From NCBI GenBank assembly GCA_903821905.1, contig CAIJMQ010000036.1, forward strand, positions 1 to 14,590: a stretch of 14,590 bases of DNA, written 5' to 3'. The stretch's first letter is position 1; every line of letters starts with the position of its first letter. A model generated the notes under the pieces. It saw nothing but the letters and a program-made list of their open reading frames with translations, was not told where the DNA came from and did not search any database. Made by a program: the position numbers and the translations under genes. Origin of the DNA: an uncultured bacterium. Its GTDB lineage: Bacteria; CAIJMQ01. Positions 12,800 through 14,590 of this stretch are shown piece after piece.

Positions 12800-14584
12800 C
12801 TATTCTACTCTAAATACACGATAGTCGTGCGGCTCAATGTATGTTTCAAAGACACATTTGTCACCTTCTGCACGGCCTTTGAGCTCACGTCCAGACTGAA
12901 GCTCGACGAGTTTTTTGAATTTCTTATCCACCACCATTTTCACGACCAGGCTATGCTCCTCGAAAGATGCCACAATAAAAGTGTTGTTGTTATATACAAA
13001 TAAACTCACGTGGCTGAGACTATCGGTGTATACGAAGAAATTTTTTAACAATATCTTCTTAATCGCGGTCAGGATTTCCTGGGGATAAGCATACAGGTCA
13101 CCCACATTATCGGGAATGGTGAGAACGTAAAGTTTGCCTTTAGCATAGTCAGCTTTCAGGAGAATGGGATAACCACTACCGTTGTGATTATCCAAAGCGG
13201 TTATCAGTTCCCACGAATCATTTGTAGCATATCGTATCTGTGGTATCAGGATATCGTATTCGGACGGGCTAACAGCCAGCCAGTTATAAAACCTGCGCAC
13301 CATTGCTTTTTTATCGGTATAGTCAAGCTCAACAAGTTCTTCTATACCTTTTCCCTGAAGCTTGTGCAACAGCCCGGAAGTTATCATTACATCTTTGCCT
13401 TTAAGTAGTTGGCCTTTTATTTTCTCGACAATATCTTTATCGAAACCGGCTTGTTCGGTCAGGAAGATAATATTCTCTTTATAAGGAAATTCCGGCGTGA
13501 TATCCATAGGAATACCCAATGTGCCGATATAATTGGGAAGGAAATCCTCTCCATGAGAGTTGTAGGGTTTGTAGGTCTTTACACCCAGCGGTTTGCCCAA
13601 CTGCCCCAAGAAAGAATCGGCTCTTTCTAAAGCATATCCCGCCACGCGTGCTATTTGGGTAACAGGTATCTCTTTCCCATTGTTTTGTTTAAGCATATGG
13701 AATATAGCTCTGTAGCAAAAAAGCGTAATCTCTTTTGATTTGGCAAAAAGTGTCAATGATAATTGTTCAGCATAACGGTCTAATGTCCGGCGATTAAAAG
13801 GGTCAACCCATCCGCCACCATTGCGTCCCGGCGCAACATTCTCAAAGTAGCGCATAATGGCATAACTTTCATATGGCTGTAAATGCTGATGGTTGTAAAC
13901 AGGGTCTCTGGTCTCTGTGCCGGTATATATCATGTCAAATATCTTGGGCCCTGTTTCCAAATCGAATCCACAATATTTAAAGTGGTCGTACCAGTTTGGA
14001 TATTTGATTATGAAATTTACTTTAGGATTAATCTTTTTAGCTGGACCCACGACAAGATTTTTTGCTGCATCCCGCATCAACTCCAATCTGAATTGTGTCC
14101 AACTCTTTTTCCCTTTTGCCTTAACACATACAGCACATTTGCAACTGTTGAAAAAGAAATCGTCGAGTATCACTTCATCAAACAGTTTAGCAGCATATTC
14201 GGAAATCTCACGCGCTTTCTTGCGTTGTTTCGGGTCGGTATAACAAAAGGTTTGAAATCGAAAATGGTCAATTGGTGGCACAGTATAGGTAATCCCGCCG
14301 GAAACTTTGACACCACTATCTTGGAAAAACTCTTTTGCTTTTAGAATAACTTTTTCATCTGCTAAGAATTTATCACGGGAAACCTCAAGATAGACCTTAT
14401 CAATATGAACATATCGGCTCAGAAGATTGTAAGTGCTTTTTAGCCACTGCAAATCCTTCATCTTCTGGACATCACGCACCGGTACATAAACAGCGACTTT
14501 AAAATTTTTATTAGGCTTTACATCAAACGAATTGTGGGACTCAATCTTAAACCTCCTAACAAGTTGCTTTCTATCTTTATACAT
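12800..14584 (-). CDS. Glycoside-hydrolase-like TIM-barrel protein (function unassigned)
   Basis: The 594-residue protein looks like a three-part carbohydrate-active enzyme. Residues about 28-330 have TIM-barrel character. They include EVILDDFFFNSCKCAVCVKA (137-156), where a DD pair is followed by a Cys-x-Cys-x2-Cys cluster, then SWTQFRLELM (161-170), KYPNWYDHF (194-202) and TGTETRD (221-227). Glu224 and Asp141/Asp142 are candidate acid residues, but I cannot assign them. Residues about 370-440 (NIIFLTEQ..., LLKGKDVMITSGLL) resemble the Rossmann/amidotransferase-like domain that follows the barrel in GH42-type beta-galactosidases. The C-terminal 80 residues look like a beta-sandwich (FIVASFEEHSLVVKMVV). 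There is no signal peptide. An in-frame TAA sits directly before ATG 14584, and only 6 bases of upstream sequence are available. The Arg/Lys-rich start resembles an internal segment, so an N-terminal part may be lost or encoded upstream in another frame. Confidence 0.7.
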   Translation of the reverse strand: MYKDRKQLVRRFKIESHNSFDVKPNKNFKVAVYVPVRDVQKMKDLQWLKSTYNLLSRYVHIDKVYLEVSRDKFLADEKVILKAKEFFQDSGVKVSGGITYTVPPIDHFRFQTFCYTDPKQRKKAREISEYAAKLFDEVILDDFFFNSCKCAVCVKAKGKKSWTQFRLELMRDAAKNLVVGPAKKINPKVNFIIKYPNWYDHFKYCGFDLETGPKIFDMIYTGTETRDPVYNHQHLQPYESYAIMRYFENVAPGRNGGGWVDPFNRRTLDRYAEQLSLTLFAKSKEITLFCYRAIFHMLKQNNGKEIPVTQIARVAGYALERADSFLGQLGKPLGVKTYKPYNSHGEDFLPNYIGTLGIPMDITPEFPYKENIIFLTEQAGFDKDIVEKIKGQLLKGKDVMITSGLLHKLQGKGIEELVELDYTDKKAMVRRFYNWLAVSPSEYDILIPQIRYATNDSWELITALDNHNGSGYPILLKADYAKGKLYVLTIPDNVGDLYAYPQEILTAIKKILLKNFFVYTDSLSHVSLFVYNNNTFIVASFEEHSLVVKMVVDKKFKKLVELQSGRELKGRAEGDKCVFETYIEPHDYRVFRVE

Positions 14585-14590
14585 TTAGAT

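Noticed and set aside
13883-14344. Plus-strand open frame of 153 codons, with another overlapping it in a second frame
   Set aside because: Both are antisense to the glycoside-hydrolase-like gene, which has coherent domain structure. Two overlapping shadows in one place reflect local composition.

Overview
The window is a compact, AT-rich stretch of bacterial chromosome. I see no rRNA, tRNA, CRISPR array or transposase gene. The organism is very likely a diderm (Gram-negative-type) bacterium. One gene product has a TPR domain followed by an outer-membrane beta-barrel ending in Phe, and another is a secreted C11 protease ending in a CFI-box tail. The combination of FecR, CHASE2, clostripain and CFI-box proteins fits deltaproteobacterial or uncultured 'candidate phylum' lineages such as Omnitrophota-like groups. 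The window alone does not allow a firm assignment.

Region 1 (1-6.5 kb, minus strand) is an envelope/signalling cluster read right to left. It starts with an exported TPR plus beta-barrel protein and continues with an exported FecR-domain protein whose Shine-Dalgarno overlaps the previous stop codon. Next is a 1145-residue secreted clostripain-family (C11) protein with three tandem beta-type repeats inserted inside its peptidase domain. Last is the N-terminal part of a CHASE2 sensor protein that runs off the left edge. Tight spacing suggests co-transcription. The arrangement looks like an outer-membrane/periplasmic assembly feeding a membrane-bound signalling protein, which is an inference.

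Region 2 (6.5-6.7 kb) is a 165-bp gap. It holds a roughly 100-bp element with TCCCCC...GGGGGA ends enclosing three consecutive hairpins, then an AT-rich palindrome and a candidate promoter for region 1.

Region 3 (6.7-10.1 kb, minus strand) is a three-gene operon: class V aminotransferase, short-form 3-phosphoglycerate dehydrogenase (serA), and a homocitrate/Re-citrate-synthase-like DRE-TIM enzyme. A good sigma70-type promoter (TTGACT-17-TATCAT) precedes it. The first two genes probably supply steps 1 and 2 of the phosphorylated serine pathway. The third condenses an acetyl group with an oxoacid.

Region 4 (10.2-10.9 kb, plus strand) is uppS, which makes the undecaprenyl carrier lipid. A perfect TATAAT sits 7 nt before its ATG, suggesting a leaderless mRNA.

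Region 5 (11.0-14.6 kb, minus strand) is an accessory group: an O-methyltransferase-like gene with clearly higher GC (about 53% in samples, against about 28% in a uppS sample), an iron-sulfur flavoprotein-like reductase, an unrecognised helical protein, and a large glycoside-hydrolase-like protein. The first three lack visible Shine-Dalgarno sequences, unlike regions 1 and 3, so part of this block may be horizontally acquired.
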